From NCBI GenBank assembly GCA_021805565.1, contig JAJZFA010000045.1:1-64000 (forward strand): a DNA stretch of 64,000 nt. The letters run 5' to 3'. The notes beneath the pieces were generated by a model. The model saw only the letters and a program-made list of their open reading frames with translations, was not told the DNA's origin and searched no databases. Both the position numbers and the translations under genes were made by a program. Below are positions 17,936 through 27,994 of the stretch, one piece after another; within the stretch, counting starts at the first letter, position 1, and every line of letters begins with the position of its first letter. The DNA comes from Pseudomonadota bacterium (lineage in GTDB: Bacteria > Pseudomonadota > Alphaproteobacteria > Acetobacterales > Acetobacteraceae).

Positions 17936-19384
17936 ATGCCCGACGGCGGCCAGATCGACTACGACGGACTGATCCCCAACAATGTCGGGCTTGCCGGCGA
18001 TTTGCGTGTTCGCAAGGCGCTTGAAACCTGGCACCCCGGCTATATCGACTGGTGGAAATCGATGGGACCGGAAGGCTTTCAGGATTCCGCCGTGTATCTG
18101 CGCACGGCGGTGGGCGTGGGCAGCGAGGGATGGGCGAAATTCGGCTTCGTGCGGATGCCGGAATATCGCTGGGGCATTCTGCTGGCGCCGGCGGTCGAGG
18201 GCCGCACCATCCCGTTCGGCGCGCATAAGGGCGAACCGGCCTGGCAGGAAGTCCCTGGCGAATATCGCGCCATGCTGCGCCGCCTGCTGGTTATTCAAGG
18301 CGACACCGAACCCGCCTCGGTCGAGCAGCAACGCCACCTGGGCGCCACCGCGCCATCGCTGTACGACATGCGGAATCTGTTTCAGGTGAATGTGGAGGAA
18401 GGTCGCCATCTGTGGGCGATGGTGTACCTGCTACAGAAATACTTCGGTCGCGACGGACGGGAGGAAGCCGACGACCTGCTGCGTCGCCGCTCCGGCCATC
18501 AGGACACGCCGCGCATGCTGGGGGCGTTCAACGAACAGACGCCCGATTGGCTGTCGTTCTTCATGTTCACGTTCTTCACCGACCGCGACGGCAAGATGCA
18601 GTTGGCGGCACTGGCACAATCTGGCTTCGATCCGCTGTCGCGCACCTGCCGCTTCATGCTGACGGAAGAAGCCCATCACATGTTCGTCGGTGAAACCGGC
18701 GTCGCCCGGGTGATCCAGCGCACCGCCGAAGCGATGAAGCAGGCAGGGATAGAAGATCCGTACGATATCGAACGGGTGCGCGCGCTGGGCGTGATCGATC
18801 TGCCGACAATTCAGAAAAAGGCCAATTTGCACTTTTCCCTGACGCTGGATTTGTTTGGTAACGAAATCAGCACCAATGCCGCCAATGCTTTCAATTCCGG
18901 TTTGAAAGGACGGTACCGGGAAGACAAGTTGACCGACGATCACCTGCTGACGTCGTCGGTTTATCCGGTGCTCCGGCCGCGCAACGGGATGATCGTCAAC
19001 GAGGACGTTCCAGCGCTTTCGGCACTGAATATGCGGTTGCGCGACGATTATGTGGACGACGCAGCGGCCGGGGTTGCCCGCTGGAACCGGGTACTGGAAC
19101 GCGAGGGCATGGCATTCCGCATAGACTTGCCGCATGTGGCGTTCAACCGGCGTATCGGGGAATTCAGCGCGATCCATACCGACACGGCGGGGCGGATTTT
19201 AAGCAGCGAGGACTGGCAGGCGCGCCGGGAAACGATGCTGCCATCGCTGGCCGACAATCTTTTCATTGCCAGCCTGATGCACGCCGCGTTGCTGCCCGGT
19301 CAGTATGCCGGCTGGATCGCCCCGCCCCGGCAGGGTATCGACAATATGCCGGGGGACTTCGAATACGTCCGCCTGGCAAGCTGA
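17936..19384 (+). CDS. boxB: Benzoyl-CoA 2,3-epoxidase subunit BoxB
   Basis: The di-iron oxygenase subunit that epoxidises benzoyl-CoA. The 482-residue protein has two carboxylate/His iron motifs, EEGRHLWAM and TEEAHHMFVGETG, in the order of BoxB and other class I di-iron proteins. The ATG at 17936 has an AAAGGA ribosome site. BoxB needs the reductase BoxA; no BoxA gene is present here, so electrons must come from elsewhere in the genome. Confidence 0.94.
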   Translation: MPDGGQIDYDGLIPNNVGLAGDLRVRKALETWHPGYIDWWKSMGPEGFQDSAVYLRTAVGVGSEGWAKFGFVRMPEYRWGILLAPAVEGRTIPFGAHKGEPAWQEVPGEYRAMLRRLLVIQGDTEPASVEQQRHLGATAPSLYDMRNLFQVNVEEGRHLWAMVYLLQKYFGRDGREEADDLLRRRSGHQDTPRMLGAFNEQTPDWLSFFMFTFFTDRDGKMQLAALAQSGFDPLSRTCRFMLTEEAHHMFVGETGVARVIQRTAEAMKQAGIEDPYDIERVRALGVIDLPTIQKKANLHFSLTLDLFGNEISTNAANAFNSGLKGRYREDKLTDDHLLTSSVYPVLRPRNGMIVNEDVPALSALNMRLRDDYVDDAAAGVARWNRVLEREGMAFRIDLPHVAFNRRIGEFSAIHTDTAGRILSSEDWQARRETMLPSLADNLFIASLMHAALLPGQYAGWIAPPRQGIDNMPGDFEYVRLAS

Positions 19385-19469
19385 AGCCAGTTTGGAGCGG
19401 TTTGAACGTTCCTGCAAGAAGACGATGCCGGTAATCGCCGAACTGGCGCATGCCTGGATGGCGAATTAG

Positions 19470-20063
19470 GTGACGGGCCGGATTTATCTCGCGGGGCCGA
19501 TGGTCTTCGCACCCGACCCGGGTGCGATCTTCGGCCGGATGAAAACGCTCTGCCAAATGCAAGGCGTGGTGGGCGTCGCGCCGTTGGACAACCAAGTCGG
19601 CCTCGAAGGCCTCGCGCCCGGCAAGGATTTACTGGAACGGATCGTCCGAGCCGACATCGCGCTTATGGACAGCCTGGATGCCGCGGTGTTCTGCCTCGAT
19701 GGGTTTCGCCGAACCCCCGAAATGGACCCCGGCACGGCGTTCGAGGTGGGGTATATGAAAGCCCTGGGCAAGCCGCTCGCCGGTTGGACTAGCGATGTGC
19801 GTCCCTATCCACGGCGGGTCGCCGATTTCTTCCAGTCTGTGTTCGGGCAAGGACTGACGCGGACAGAAGCCGGCCCGGTTGGCGGCACATCCGGCGGCCT
19901 GCGCGATCCGGACGGCATTCTGGTGCATTCAGACGGTTGCATGCAAAACGCGATGATTCATACCGGAATTGAATTGTCAGGTGGAATCGTTTCAGTCGAT
20001 CCAGACTGGGAGAAAGCGTTCAACCGAGCAGTTGCGGCGGTGGCGGAACGGCTTCGGAGATGA
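19470..20063 (+). CDS. Nucleoside 2-deoxyribosyltransferase family protein
   Basis: A 197-residue protein with the nucleoside 2-deoxyribosyltransferase signature: IYLAGPMVF at the N terminus and DPGTAFEVGYMKALGKPL around residues 90-107, which includes the conserved Glu. Members transfer deoxyribose between bases or hydrolyse nucleotides. The GTG start at 19470 overlaps a TAG. Its 3' end overlaps the opposing Pat-like gene by 44 bases. Confidence 0.85.
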   Translation: MTGRIYLAGPMVFAPDPGAIFGRMKTLCQMQGVVGVAPLDNQVGLEGLAPGKDLLERIVRADIALMDSLDAAVFCLDGFRRTPEMDPGTAFEVGYMKALGKPLAGWTSDVRPYPRRVADFFQSVFGQGLTRTEAGPVGGTSGGLRDPDGILVHSDGCMQNAMIHTGIELSGGIVSVDPDWEKAFNRAVAAVAERLRR

Positions 20064-22557
20064 GTAGCGTTGCTTCCATGACCTCGGGATCGTCCGGCAT
20101 GCGATGTACCGTAAAGCCCAGGTGCCGAACGAATGCCAGCATCGGCCGGTTATCTGCCAGAATTTGCCCGGCGATAGTGGTCAGGCCGCGCATTCGCGCC
20201 CAGGCGATCAGCGGTTGCATCAGCAGCGATGCAATGCCGCGTCCCTTTTTGTCCGCCTGCACGATGATCGCGAATTCCCCGGAACGCCGGTCGGAATCGC
20301 AGGCCAGCCTGGAAACGCCGATCGTGTCGCCGGTTGCGTCGTCGATGGCGATGAACGCCATTTCCCGGTCGTAATCGACCTGGGTCAGCCGCGCGGTCTG
20401 TTCGGCGGACAAGGCGCGCATCGCACTGAAGAAGCGATAGCGGACGTCTTCGGGAGACAGCCGGCCGAAGAATGCGATGTGGGCGGCGGCGTCTTCTGGC
20501 CGGATCGGGCGGATGGTCAAACGATCCGCGCCCGCCGCCACGTATTCGGTCAATTCCACCGGATATGGCGCGATGGCCAGCGGCATGACAGACTCTTCCG
20601 GCGCGCGCAGCCGCAGCCAGGCATCGACGGCCAGCACCCCGATCGGACCGGCGAACAACGACGGCACTTCCAGCACCGCGATGTCCGGGAAATCGATAAT
20701 GGCTTGACTGATCCGCACCAGCGCCTGTGCCACGGCCTCGCTATCGGCCGGGGCGTGGTCGCGCAGCTTGTGTTCCAGCATTGCGCCGGTGCGGGAGCGC
20801 CGGATCAGGGCCTGTGCCAGCGGCAGGTTCAGCGGCGGCAGATCGGCCGCCCGGTCTTCGGGGCTGGCCGCCGTTCCCCCGCCGCCGAATACGATCGTTG
20901 GACCAAATGTCGCGTCGTCGGCGACCCGTATCGCGACTTCCCGTGCGCGGGCGGCATGGCGCTGCACCAGTACCTCCCCGCTCAGGCCGTGGCGGCGCGC
21001 CCGGGCGGACAACAAGGCGGTTGCTCCCGCGACCTGCGCGGAGTCGTACAGGTCGAACATAACACTGCCGAACAGTCGGTCTGTCGGAGCGGCGGTGTCG
21101 CGAATCTTTAACACCGTTGGGAAGCTCAGCGACTCCGCCGCCGCTGCCGCATCCGCCGCACTGGCCGCGACGCGGGCCGGCGTGGTAGGGATCCCGCAGG
21201 CGGACAGAACGCCCAATGCCTCGTCCTGGGTCAAGGAAAGGCGTCCGCTCGCCCGTACACGGGCGAAACACCGGCGTATCCAATCCCGGTCGGGGTGCTG
21301 ATCCAATACGGTGCTGGGCGGAAGTTCGCGTGCGGCTTCGCGATTGCGGCTGTCGCGCACCAAATGCTCGAAGCCCTGAACGGCCTGATCGGGCGTGGCG
21401 AAGACCGGCAAACCGGCGCGCGCCAGTGTCCGGCGGTGAATCGCGCCAGTGGTTTCGCCCATTGCGCACACCAGCAGCGGGGCGCGCAACCCGTGCGGCG
21501 GCTGGCACAGCCTAGCGATGGCCGCGTCATCCTGCCGGCCGTGCGGGGCGTGGACCGCCAGCACTCCGCCGGCATCCGCCAGCGCGGCGAGGGCAAAGGC
21601 AGTGGACGCAAGATCGGCAGGTGTAACCACCGTTATCGCCTCATCCGCCCGCAGGCGCAGGCCATGGCGCAGCACGCTGTCCGCGGCAAGGCGACCGGGG
21701 CCGATGGCGGTGCTGACGATCGCAAGCGTGTCGCGGAACGGGCCCGAACGCACGGCTGTCGCGCGGGACAAGGTTTCGGCGGCCGCCAGAAGGTCTTCCC
21801 ACCGTTCGACGAACAGCACGCCGGCTCGGCGCAACGCGGCCTCGAACGACAACGCCGCGGCGCCGTCCCCGTCCAGAAGGCGCAGCCCGGCCCGGATGGC
21901 GACCACGGGGCGTAGCTTAGCGGCGGCGCGCGCGGCGGACAGAAATACGCGGTGGTTCTTGATGCGGCGAATGTCCAGCAGGATGGTGCCGGTGCCCGGG
22001 CCGCGCGACAGCCAGTCCAGGGCGATGCCGAATCCGATATCGGCGTTGCGGCCTAGGCCAACGATGTGGCTGAAGCCAACGCCGTTCGGCTCCGCCCAGT
22101 CGATCGCCGTCCGGGCCAGGGACGACGATTGGCAGACCAGCGCCAGCCGGCCCGGCGGCGGCGGAAGATGGGACCGGCTGGCATTCAGGTTCAGGCGGGG
22201 GATGGCGATGCCGAACGCGTGCGGCCCAAGGGCGCGAACACCGGTGCGCGCTGTGTGTTCGTGCAGGTCTTCGCATGGCCCCGGGACGATCGCGGCGAAG
22301 CAGCCACGCGCCGCCAACTGCGCCATGGACTGCCCGATCCGGTCCGTCGGGACGGCCACGACGGCAAGCTGGGGGCCGGACGCCAGGTCCGCGGCATCCC
22401 GCACCGCCTGCAAATCGCCAGTGAAACCCGACAGCGCGAGATTGGCGGCGAAATGGGCGCCGGTTTCGGTTTCCGCGCCGATTACGGCAACCGATGCCGG
22501 GCGAAACAAGCAGGCCGGATCGAAGCGGCCGGAGGAGTTGAAACGCGGAACAGTCAT
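20020..22557 (-). CDS. Pat/PatZ-type protein acyltransferase: ADP-forming acyl-CoA synthetase fused to GNAT
   Basis: An 845-residue fusion. About 455 residues resemble NDP-forming acyl-CoA synthetase (CoA-binding domain then two ligase domains). An ATP-grasp region follows (about 455-670, with FPTVLKIRD and PTIVFGGGGTA). The C-terminal 170 residues are a GNAT domain with the acetyl-CoA loop KKGRGIASLL and NRPMLAFVRHLGF. Proteins of this layout acetylate lysines, for example of acetyl-CoA synthetase, and many have lost synthetase activity; I cannot tell which applies here. Confidence 0.88.
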   Translation of the reverse strand: MTVPRFNSSGRFDPACLFRPASVAVIGAETETGAHFAANLALSGFTGDLQAVRDAADLASGPQLAVVAVPTDRIGQSMAQLAARGCFAAIVPGPCEDLHEHTARTGVRALGPHAFGIAIPRLNLNASRSHLPPPPGRLALVCQSSSLARTAIDWAEPNGVGFSHIVGLGRNADIGFGIALDWLSRGPGTGTILLDIRRIKNHRVFLSAARAAAKLRPVVAIRAGLRLLDGDGAAALSFEAALRRAGVLFVERWEDLLAAAETLSRATAVRSGPFRDTLAIVSTAIGPGRLAADSVLRHGLRLRADEAITVVTPADLASTAFALAALADAGGVLAVHAPHGRQDDAAIARLCQPPHGLRAPLLVCAMGETTGAIHRRTLARAGLPVFATPDQAVQGFEHLVRDSRNREAARELPPSTVLDQHPDRDWIRRCFARVRASGRLSLTQDEALGVLSACGIPTTPARVAASAADAAAAAESLSFPTVLKIRDTAAPTDRLFGSVMFDLYDSAQVAGATALLSARARRHGLSGEVLVQRHAARAREVAIRVADDATFGPTIVFGGGGTAASPEDRAADLPPLNLPLAQALIRRSRTGAMLEHKLRDHAPADSEAVAQALVRISQAIIDFPDIAVLEVPSLFAGPIGVLAVDAWLRLRAPEESVMPLAIAPYPVELTEYVAAGADRLTIRPIRPEDAAAHIAFFGRLSPEDVRYRFFSAMRALSAEQTARLTQVDYDREMAFIAIDDATGDTIGVSRLACDSDRRSGEFAIIVQADKKGRGIASLLMQPLIAWARMRGLTTIAGQILADNRPMLAFVRHLGFTVHRMPDDPEVMEATLLISEAVPPPPQLLG

Positions 22558-22674
22558 GGGTGTCTATCGATGTTGCATCGCAGCATAACGGATCGCCAGG
22601 GACCGGAGGCAAGTTGCAATCTCATGCGGCCTGACGTTGCATAGCAGGCTCACGCTGGGAGAGGAGACGCAAGA

Positions 22675-23628
22675 ATGCCGGATCGATCGCGCTGGGACCC
22701 GGAAATGGCCGCGTTCACCGCCGAACAAGAGAAAGCAGCGGCCGCCTATCCGGCCGTTAAGGTGGAACTGCCCCTGGCGCCGCATCGTCGGATCAACGAC
22801 CTGCTGGGGATGCGAACCGCGTCCGGCGGGCCGGCCATGGCGGAAACCGCCGACCGGTACGTGGACGCGCGCGGGCGGCGGATATTCTGCCGGGTGTTCC
22901 GGCCGGTCACGGATCGACTTGTCCCCACGCTGGTCTATTTCCATGGCGGCGGCTGGGTGTGGGCGAATGTGGACACGCATGACCGGATGACGCGGGAATA
23001 TGCGGCGTCGGGCCCGGTCGCGGTGGTCAGCGTGGATTATGCGTTGTCGCCGGAGGCAAAATTCCCCCAGGCGCTGGAGGAATGTGCCGCCGTGGTACGG
23101 TTTGTGTCGGAACACGGTTCGGATTGGGGTCTGGATCCGACCCGGATTTTCGTTGGCGGCGATTCGGCGGGCGGCAATCTGGCCCTGGCGACGGCACTGC
23201 TGCTGCGCGATACCGGCGGTCCTGTTCTGGCCGGGATACTGGCGAATTATCCGGTCAGCGATTCGCGGTTCGACACGCCCAGCTACCGCGAATTCGGCGC
23301 GGGCGGGTTCGGGCTGAATACCGAACGGATGGCGTTTTACTGGAGCGTATATGTGCCGCACGACATCGACCGACTGCACCCGCTGGCGGCGCCGCTGCGC
23401 GCCGATCTGACCGGTTTGCCGCCTGTCATGGTGCTGCTGGCGGAACTGGATGTGCTGCGATCGGAAGGCGAGGCGCTGGTGGCGAAGCTGCGCGCATCCG
23501 GGGTGGCGGTGGAAACAGCGACGTTCGCCGGCACGGTACATGGCTTCCTGCGTGCCACCGGAGCGGTGCGGAAAGCCAGGGACGCCGTGGCGATGGCGGG
23601 GGCCTGGATGGTCCGGGTGGCTGGCTAA
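22675..23628 (+). CDS. Alpha/beta hydrolase, hormone-sensitive lipase family
   Basis: A 317-residue esterase with the HSL motifs: HGGGWVW (oxyanion hole) near residue 91, nucleophile elbow GDSAGGN near residue 162, and a C-terminal His in GTVHGFLR. It has no signal peptide, so it is cytoplasmic. A GAGGAGA ribosome site precedes the ATG. It likely hydrolyses short-chain carboxylic esters; the natural substrate is unknown. Confidence 0.9.
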   Translation: MPDRSRWDPEMAAFTAEQEKAAAAYPAVKVELPLAPHRRINDLLGMRTASGGPAMAETADRYVDARGRRIFCRVFRPVTDRLVPTLVYFHGGGWVWANVDTHDRMTREYAASGPVAVVSVDYALSPEAKFPQALEECAAVVRFVSEHGSDWGLDPTRIFVGGDSAGGNLALATALLLRDTGGPVLAGILANYPVSDSRFDTPSYREFGAGGFGLNTERMAFYWSVYVPHDIDRLHPLAAPLRADLTGLPPVMVLLAELDVLRSEGEALVAKLRASGVAVETATFAGTVHGFLRATGAVRKARDAVAMAGAWMVRVAG

Positions 23629-23682
23629 GGCCGCGGTTCGGCTAGGCAATCCGCGCTGGTTGTTTGCCTTGGCGCGCCGGCC

Positions 23683-24399
23683 ATGGCCATATGCGCTCCC
23701 TTTTCCACGGAACCGGCCGCCTTACGCATGAATTCCATCTTCGACGGCGATCTCAGTACGCGCAAAGGCCGTCTTGTCGCCTGGATCGACTCGCTGTTCA
23801 TCGACCATGCGGTGTTCCGGCTGATCTGGGGCAACCTCGCGCCCGTGCTTCCGGGCAAGGTTTATCGCTGTAACCATCCAACCCCGGTCCGGCTGCGCCG
23901 GATGGCGCGGCGTCTGGGGGTGCGGACCCTGATCAACCTGCGCGGCAAGACCCAAAGCGGATCCGACGCCCTATCGCGCGAAGCCGCCCTGGCGCTCGGC
24001 CTGGACTTCCACGACATGGCGTTTGAAAGCCGCGGCGCGCCGCAACGGGACCGGATCATGCGCTTGTATGGCATCTATGCATCGATGCGGACGCCCGCCG
24101 TGATGCACTGTAAGTCCGGCGCGGACAGGGCGGGGCTGGCCTCCGGATTGATGACGATGTTCGCGGGCGGCACGGCGGCCGATGCGTTGCGCCACTTGTC
24201 CTGGCGGTTCGGACACATCCGGCAGGCCCGGACGGGTATTCTGGATGCTTTCTTCTTGCGGTACCAGCGGGACGCCGAGGGACGCAAGCCGTTTCTGGAC
24301 TGGGTACGCGACGATTACGATGAAGCCGCCCTGCGCCGGGATTTCCACGCGAACGGGCTGGCCAGCTTTATCGACGACTGGATTCTGGCCCACGAATGA
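23683..24399 (+). CDS. Tyrosine/dual-specificity phosphatase-like protein
   Basis: A protein of about 238 residues with the CX5R active-site loop HCKSGADRAG and the upstream VRTLINLRGK strand found in bacterial dual-specificity phosphatases. Homologues act on phosphoproteins, phosphoinositides or lipid A intermediates; the substrate here is open. An ATG at 23728 (protein starting MNSIFDGD) is an equally credible start, since neither has a strong ribosome site. Confidence 0.82.
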   Translation: MAICAPFSTEPAALRMNSIFDGDLSTRKGRLVAWIDSLFIDHAVFRLIWGNLAPVLPGKVYRCNHPTPVRLRRMARRLGVRTLINLRGKTQSGSDALSREAALALGLDFHDMAFESRGAPQRDRIMRLYGIYASMRTPAVMHCKSGADRAGLASGLMTMFAGGTAADALRHLSWRFGHIRQARTGILDAFFLRYQRDAEGRKPFLDWVRDDYDEAALRRDFHANGLASFIDDWILAHE

Positions 24400-24404
24400 C
24401 GGGC

Positions 24405-24620
24405 CTATTGCGCTTGCGAGGCCTGCTTCTGCTTTTTCGCCGCCATATGATGCCCCACCGCGCAACCGCCGGCCGCGCCCAGAACCCCGTGATGCGCCAT
24501 ATGACCGGCAACACCGCCGACAACGGCACCCTTGATGCAGCCCTTTGCCATCGCTGGTGCCGCACCGGCGACGAACAGGCCGAAGCCGGCGATCACCGGA
24601 AGAATTAAGGTTTTCATCAT
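24405..24620 (-). CDS. Small secreted glycine- and histidine-rich protein
   Basis: A 71-residue protein with a clear Sec signal peptide (MMKTLILPVIAGFGLFVAG, cleavage likely after APAMA). A short mature part follows, rich in Gly, Ala and His (GAVVGGVAGHMAHHG, GCAVGHHM), with two Cys and a Lys/Gln tail. The Gly spacing recalls glycine-zipper envelope proteins, and the His could bind metal. The function is unknown. A longer frame from 24752 starts in non-protein-like sequence. Confidence 0.7.
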   Translation of the reverse strand: MMKTLILPVIAGFGLFVAGAAPAMAKGCIKGAVVGGVAGHMAHHGVLGAAGGCAVGHHMAAKKQKQASQAQ

Positions 24621-24718
24621 TGTATGACTCCGCGTTTGCTCCGCGCTGTAACGCCAGAAGCTATAGCGGGTTGCCGGCCTCGGACGCTCAATCGCCAGAG
24701 AAACGCGTTGAAGGGGGA

Positions 24719-24749
24719 CGATCGCTCCCACGGACACGTAGAGCGATCG
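24719..24749. repeat. Inverted repeat upstream of the small secreted protein gene
   Basis: Two perfect 9-bp arms (CGATCGCTC and GAGCGATCG) are separated by 13 bases, in the gap between the hbd-type gene end and the secreted protein gene, both on the minus strand. It could be an operator for the small gene or a stem-loop after the etf-hbd operon. No T-run follows on either strand. Confidence 0.4.
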
Positions 24750-24884
24750 CACAAAGCCGGAGGGTTATTGCAGGGGCCGCCGATCCCAACTCCCGCGGGA
24801 ACGGACGTGTGAGCAGTATCCTGCGAAAGTCCGGCATTATGCTGCGGAAATACCGCGGCAAGCGGCTTAAATGGCCTACTTTGC

Positions 24885-25829
24885 TTATCGGGTCGGACGA
24901 GGCGGAGTCTGTGTATAATCGTAAAATCCCCGGCCGGTTTTGCGGCCGTACCAACCAGCTTCGACATATTTTACCAGCAGTGGGCACGGCCGATATTTGC
25001 TGTCGGCAAGGCCTTCGTGCAGCACTTGCATGATCGACAGACACGTATCCAGCCCAATGAAATCAGCGAGTTCCAGCGGACCCATCGGGTGGTTGGCGCC
25101 CAGCTTCATAGACGTATCGATCGCCGAAACAGATCCGACGCCTTCGTACAGGGCGTAAACCGCCTCATTAATCATCGGTACCAGAATACGGTTCACGATG
25201 AAGGCCGGAAAATCCTCCGACACCGCACTGACCTTGCCGAGCTTTTGCGCCAGATTGCGCACGGCCTGAAAGGTTGGTTCGTCCGTCGCGATGCCACGGA
25301 TGATTTCGACCAGCTTCATGACCGGAACGGGATTCATGAAGTGCATGCCGATAAATTTTTCCGGTCGGTCGGTCGCCGCGCCGAGCCGGGTAATGGAGAT
25401 GGATGAGGTATTGGACGCTACCAGGCAAGACGGCTTTAGGTTCGGGATCAGCGCCTTAAATACAATGCGCTTCACGTCTTCTTTTTCAGTCGCCGCCTCG
25501 ATCACCAGATCCACGGTGCCCAACGCTGCATATTCGGTGGAGGTACTGACCAAAGCCAGCGCTTCGTCCCGCTGATCCGACGAGATGATAGACCGGTTGA
25601 CCTGCCGGGCCAGGTTGCGGCCCATAATCGTCATAGCCTTGCTGAGCGCATCCTGCTTGATATCGACGATCGTCACGGGCAAGCCCGCCAGGGCGCACAC
25701 ATGGGCGATACCGTTGCCCATCTGCCCAGCACCGATAATCCCAACCGACCGAATGTTGGGCGGTTCGGTGGCTAAGGGCGCCATGCTTCCACTCGGCTGG
25801 CCCGTAACGAGATTGACGTCGATATTCAT
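24885..25829 (-). CDS. 3-hydroxybutyryl-CoA dehydrogenase
   Basis: A 314-residue NAD-dependent 3-hydroxyacyl-CoA dehydrogenase with Rossmann motif GIIGAGQMGNGIA near residue 32. It also has the catalytic-domain signature HFMNPVPVMKLVEII and the C-terminal NHPMGPLELADFIGLD. A tail of about 25 extra residues precedes the Rossmann fold. It starts directly at the etfA stop, forming etfB-etfA-hbd, which links beta-oxidation or butyrate metabolism with electron transfer to quinone. Confidence 0.92.
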   Translation of the reverse strand: MNIDVNLVTGQPSGSMAPLATEPPNIRSVGIIGAGQMGNGIAHVCALAGLPVTIVDIKQDALSKAMTIMGRNLARQVNRSIISSDQRDEALALVSTSTEYAALGTVDLVIEAATEKEDVKRIVFKALIPNLKPSCLVASNTSSISITRLGAATDRPEKFIGMHFMNPVPVMKLVEIIRGIATDEPTFQAVRNLAQKLGKVSAVSEDFPAFIVNRILVPMINEAVYALYEGVGSVSAIDTSMKLGANHPMGPLELADFIGLDTCLSIMQVLHEGLADSKYRPCPLLVKYVEAGWYGRKTGRGFYDYTQTPPRPTR

Positions 25830-26765
25830 TCAGGAGCGCTCCAGTTCGGCCGCCAGTTCCGGCAGCGCGGTGAACAGATCGGCTACCAGGCCGTAATCGG
25901 CGACCTGGAAGATGGGCGCTTCCTCATCCTTGTTGATCGCTACGATGACCTTGCTGTCCTTCATGCCGGCCAGATGCTGGATGGCACCCGAAATACCGAC
26001 AGCGATATAAAGGTCTGGCGCGACGATTTTTCCGGTCTGTCCGACCTGGAACTCATTGGGCACGAAGCCTGCATCCACGGCGGCTCGCGATGCACCGACC
26101 GCCGCGCCAAGCTTATCGGCGATCGGCTCGATAAGCTTAAAGTTATCGCCATTCTGCATACCGCGTCCGCCAGAAATCACCACCCTCGCCGCGGTTAGTT
26201 CTGGCCGTTCGCTTTTGGATAGCTCGGCCGATACAAATCTTGACAGGCCGGGCATGGCGCCAACCGTCACGTTCTCGATCGTGGCATTGCCGCCTTCGGC
26301 GGCGATCGGGTCAAAGCTCGCGGCACGAACCGTGATGATTTTTTTGGTGTCGGACGATTTCACCGTCGCCAGTCCGTTGCCGGCATAGATCGGCCGGATG
26401 AACGTGTCGGCGTTCTCCACACCTGCTATGTCGCTGATCGGCTGCACGTCCAACAGCGCGGCAACCCGTGGCATCACATTTTTGCCCACCGCTGTCGTGG
26501 CCGCCAGCAGATGCGAATAGGCCGGTGCCAGCGACAACAGCAGCGCCGCCGCCGGTTCTGCCAGAAGATGATCCAGCACGGGATGATCCGCCACCAATAC
26601 CTTTGTCACACCGGGCAGTTTCGCCGCTGCCGCCACGGCATCTCCCAGGCCGGCGCCAGCCACCAGAACATGGACCTCGCCCAGGGCGGAAGCGGCGGCC
26701 ACGGCGCTGCGGGACGGTTGCTTGATGCCCGATGCGTCGAACTCAAGAAGAACCAGGCTCGTCAT
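25830..26765 (-). CDS. etfA: Electron transfer flavoprotein alpha subunit
   Basis: A 311-residue ETF alpha subunit (FixB family), which binds FAD. The C-terminal FAD domain shows [36 protein letters not shown] and the [20 protein letters not shown] end signature. It is encoded two bases after etfB and abuts the hydroxybutyryl-CoA dehydrogenase gene. With EtfB it accepts electrons from acyl-CoA dehydrogenases. Confidence 0.96.
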   Translation of the reverse strand: MTSLVLLEFDASGIKQPSRSAVAAASALGEVHVLVAGAGLGDAVAAAAKLPGVTKVLVADHPVLDHLLAEPAAALLLSLAPAYSHLLAATTAVGKNVMPRVAALLDVQPISDIAGVENADTFIRPIYAGNGLATVKSSDTKKIITVRAASFDPIAAEGGNATIENVTVGAMPGLSRFVSAELSKSERPELTAARVVISGGRGMQNGDNFKLIEPIADKLGAAVGASRAAVDAGFVPNEFQVGQTGKIVAPDLYIAVGISGAIQHLAGMKDSKVIVAINKDEEAPIFQVADYGLVADLFTALPELAAELERS

Positions 26766-26767
26766 CG

Positions 26768-27517
26768 TCAGATCACCTTCGCTTCGGTTTTCAGTTTGCT
26801 CACCAATTCCGCCACCGATCCAACCTTCTGTCCGGCCTTGCGTTTCGGCGGTTCGGAAACCTTGATGACGGTCAGGCGCGGCGTCACATCGATGCCCAGA
26901 TCGGCCGGCTTCATGGTGGCGATCGGCTTTTTACGCGCCTTCATGATGTTCGGCAGCGACGCGTAGCGCGGTTCGTTCAACCGCAAATCCGTCGTCACTA
27001 TGGATGGCAGGGTCAGCGCGACCGTTTCCAGCCCGCCATCGACCTCGCGGGTTACGATCAATGTATCGCCCTCGACCGCCAGTTTCGACGCGAAGGTACC
27101 CTGCGACCAGCCGAGCAGCGCCGCCAGCATCTGGCCCGTGGCGCTCATGTCGTCGTCGATCGCCTGTTTTCCAAGGATCACGAGCTGCGGTTGTTCCTGA
27201 TCAACGATTGCCTTCAACAACTTGGCTACGGCCAGTGGCTGCAGCTCGGCATCGCTTTCTACCAGGATCCCGCGATCGGCACCCATCGCCAGCGCGGTAC
27301 GGATGGTTTCCGCGCATTGCGCGACACCCATGGACACCGCGATAATTTCGGTTGCCACACCCTTTTCCTTCAGGCGCACGGCTTCCTCGACGGCGATTTC
27401 GTCGAACGGATTCATCGACATTTTTACGCCGGCGGTCTCGATCCCGGTCCCGTCGGACTTCACGCGGACCTTGACGTTATAGTCGACAACCCGTTTGACG
27501 GGGACAATTATCTTCAT
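26768..27517 (-). CDS. etfB: Electron transfer flavoprotein beta subunit
   Basis: A 249-residue ETF beta subunit (FixA family) that binds AMP. It begins [16 protein letters not shown] and has the AMP loop [21 protein letters not shown] and the [21 protein letters not shown] signature. It is first in etfB-etfA-hbd. Confidence 0.96.
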   Translation of the reverse strand: MKIIVPVKRVVDYNVKVRVKSDGTGIETAGVKMSMNPFDEIAVEEAVRLKEKGVATEIIAVSMGVAQCAETIRTALAMGADRGILVESDAELQPLAVAKLLKAIVDQEQPQLVILGKQAIDDDMSATGQMLAALLGWSQGTFASKLAVEGDTLIVTREVDGGLETVALTLPSIVTTDLRLNEPRYASLPNIMKARKKPIATMKPADLGIDVTPRLTVIKVSEPPKRKAGQKVGSVAELVSKLKTEAKVI

Positions 27518-27681
27518 GGGAAACCGTACCGCTTCCTAAGGACGTTGATGAACACGCAGCCATCGCGATTGGTACACGCTTTGTTCCGACCGCCATTTCG
27601 CACCTGCGAGAGGATGGCGGACCATATTGACCGGGTTTCCGTATGTCAAACGTGGGCGGCAACACGCCATCGATACGCGGA

Positions 27682-27873
27682 TCAGGAGCGCAAAAGGCTC
27701 ATAAGGATCACGAACAACAGGACCGTCGCGCCTTGAAGAATAACCCGCCACTGCATCAGTTTGTTAGACCGTCGCGGATCGGTTTCGCGTGCCATCCCTA
27801 CCATGCCAGCAACCAGGACGCCCAGGGTGGCCAACATGAGGATTCCGATCAGGGCGATCATGACATTGTGCAT
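27682..27873 (-). CDS. HIG1-type twin-transmembrane small protein
   Basis: A 63-residue inner-membrane protein with two predicted helices (about residues 4-26 and 44-61) joined by a charged loop. The loop has SNKLMQWRVILQG, close to the HIG1 motif R-x-R-x3-Q but with Gln at the first Arg. HIG1 proteins associate with respiratory complexes in alphaproteobacteria and mitochondria. It lies upstream of etfB on the same strand, about 165 bases away. A long in-frame extension beyond 27873 overlaps the divergent MscS gene and is not real. Confidence 0.75.
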   Translation of the reverse strand: MHNVMIALIGILMLATLGVLVAGMVGMARETDPRRSNKLMQWRVILQGATVLLFVILMSLLRS

Positions 27874-27994
27874 TAGCGGATAATAGTATGTTCCATGACT
27901 TTGTGCAGGTCGCACCGCGCGCGATGCCCGCGCCGATGATCGATTTCCGGAATTACATTGACCGGCCCGCGGCAATTGTGGTCGTACCCGCCGG

